DNA of 37,555 nt from Anaerosomatales bacterium. GTDB taxonomy: Bacteria > Actinomycetota > Coriobacteriia > Anaerosomatales > Anaerosomataceae. The translations under genes were made by a program, and so were the position numbers. Position 1 is the stretch's first letter, and each line of letters opens with the position of its first letter. This document shows positions 37,544 to 37,555 of this stretch, one piece after another. Location: positions 1 to 37,555 of the forward strand of contig JASEEU010000012.1 in the NCBI GenBank assembly GCA_030019445.1, given 5' to 3'. The notes below the pieces were generated by a model that was given only the letters and a program-made list of their open reading frames with translations, was not told the DNA's origin and did no database searches.

Positions 37544-37555
37544 CATGAGGCGGCC

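Overview
The window is about 37.5 kb of high-GC bacterial chromosome, and every protein gene I call lies on the + strand. It reads as core genome of a Gram-positive, probably anaerobic actinobacterium. My best guess is a Coriobacteriia-like lineage, and this is inference. The reasons are the very high third-position GC, a two-subunit glycyl-tRNA synthetase (glyQ/glyS, which mycobacteria and streptomycetes lack), a sigma-A with a Lys/Ala/Pro-rich N-terminal extension of the actinobacterial kind, a pyrophosphate-oriented energy toolkit (PPDK, its regulator and a membrane pyrophosphatase) and a large extracellular-type multiheme cytochrome.

Layout. (1) 1-2513: 3' part of a multiheme c-type cytochrome with discoidin-like and DNRLRE-like modules. 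(2) 2566-6813: a promoter with a GC-rich CIRCE operator driving hrcA-dnaJ-rsmE-mtaB. (3) 6911-15723: a tightly overlapping run, phoH, pgpH-like HD hydrolase, ybeY, a dgkA-PAP2 fusion, corC-like, cdd, era, deoC, recO and a small membrane protein. (4) 15736-19654: glyQ-glyS and the PPDK regulatory kinase/phosphorylase. (5) 19776-26314: ppdK, an orphan membrane protein, dgt and hppA. (6) 26471-29943: dnaG-rpoD, closed by a strong hairpin shared with a convergent tRNA-Asn. (7) 29999-31388: tRNA-Asn (-), a lone tyrosine recombinase (+) and a CAU tRNA (+) whose first ten bases overlap the recombinase gene. (8) 31476-37543: a cell-envelope block with a PASTA-amidase, a degenerate LCP-like protein, a Pro/Glu-stalk surface protein, a Wzz/BY-kinase fusion and a Wzx-type flippase. 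Base composition drops at the flippase, which suggests the start of a variable polysaccharide locus.

How the parts work together. Regions 2-6 are the translation, replication and stress backbone. Gene order from hrcA to rpoD follows the classic Bacillus order (hrcA, dnaJ, rsmE, mtaB, phoH, pgpH, ybeY, dgkA, cdd, era, recO, glyQS, yqfL, dnaG, sigA), with lineage-specific insertions (corC, deoC, ppdK, dgt, hppA). The PPDK regulator, PPDK and the membrane pyrophosphatase form a pyrophosphate-linked energy module. The last block makes and remodels the cell wall and surface polysaccharide.

The most noteworthy items are the cargo-less recombinase wedged between two tRNA genes and ending inside one of them, the modular multiheme cytochrome, the LCP-like protein without its usual arginines, the BY-kinase with an internal tyrosine cluster followed by extra membrane segments, and the kinase-phosphatase lipid fusion. 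No CRISPR array, insertion sequence or rRNA gene was seen.
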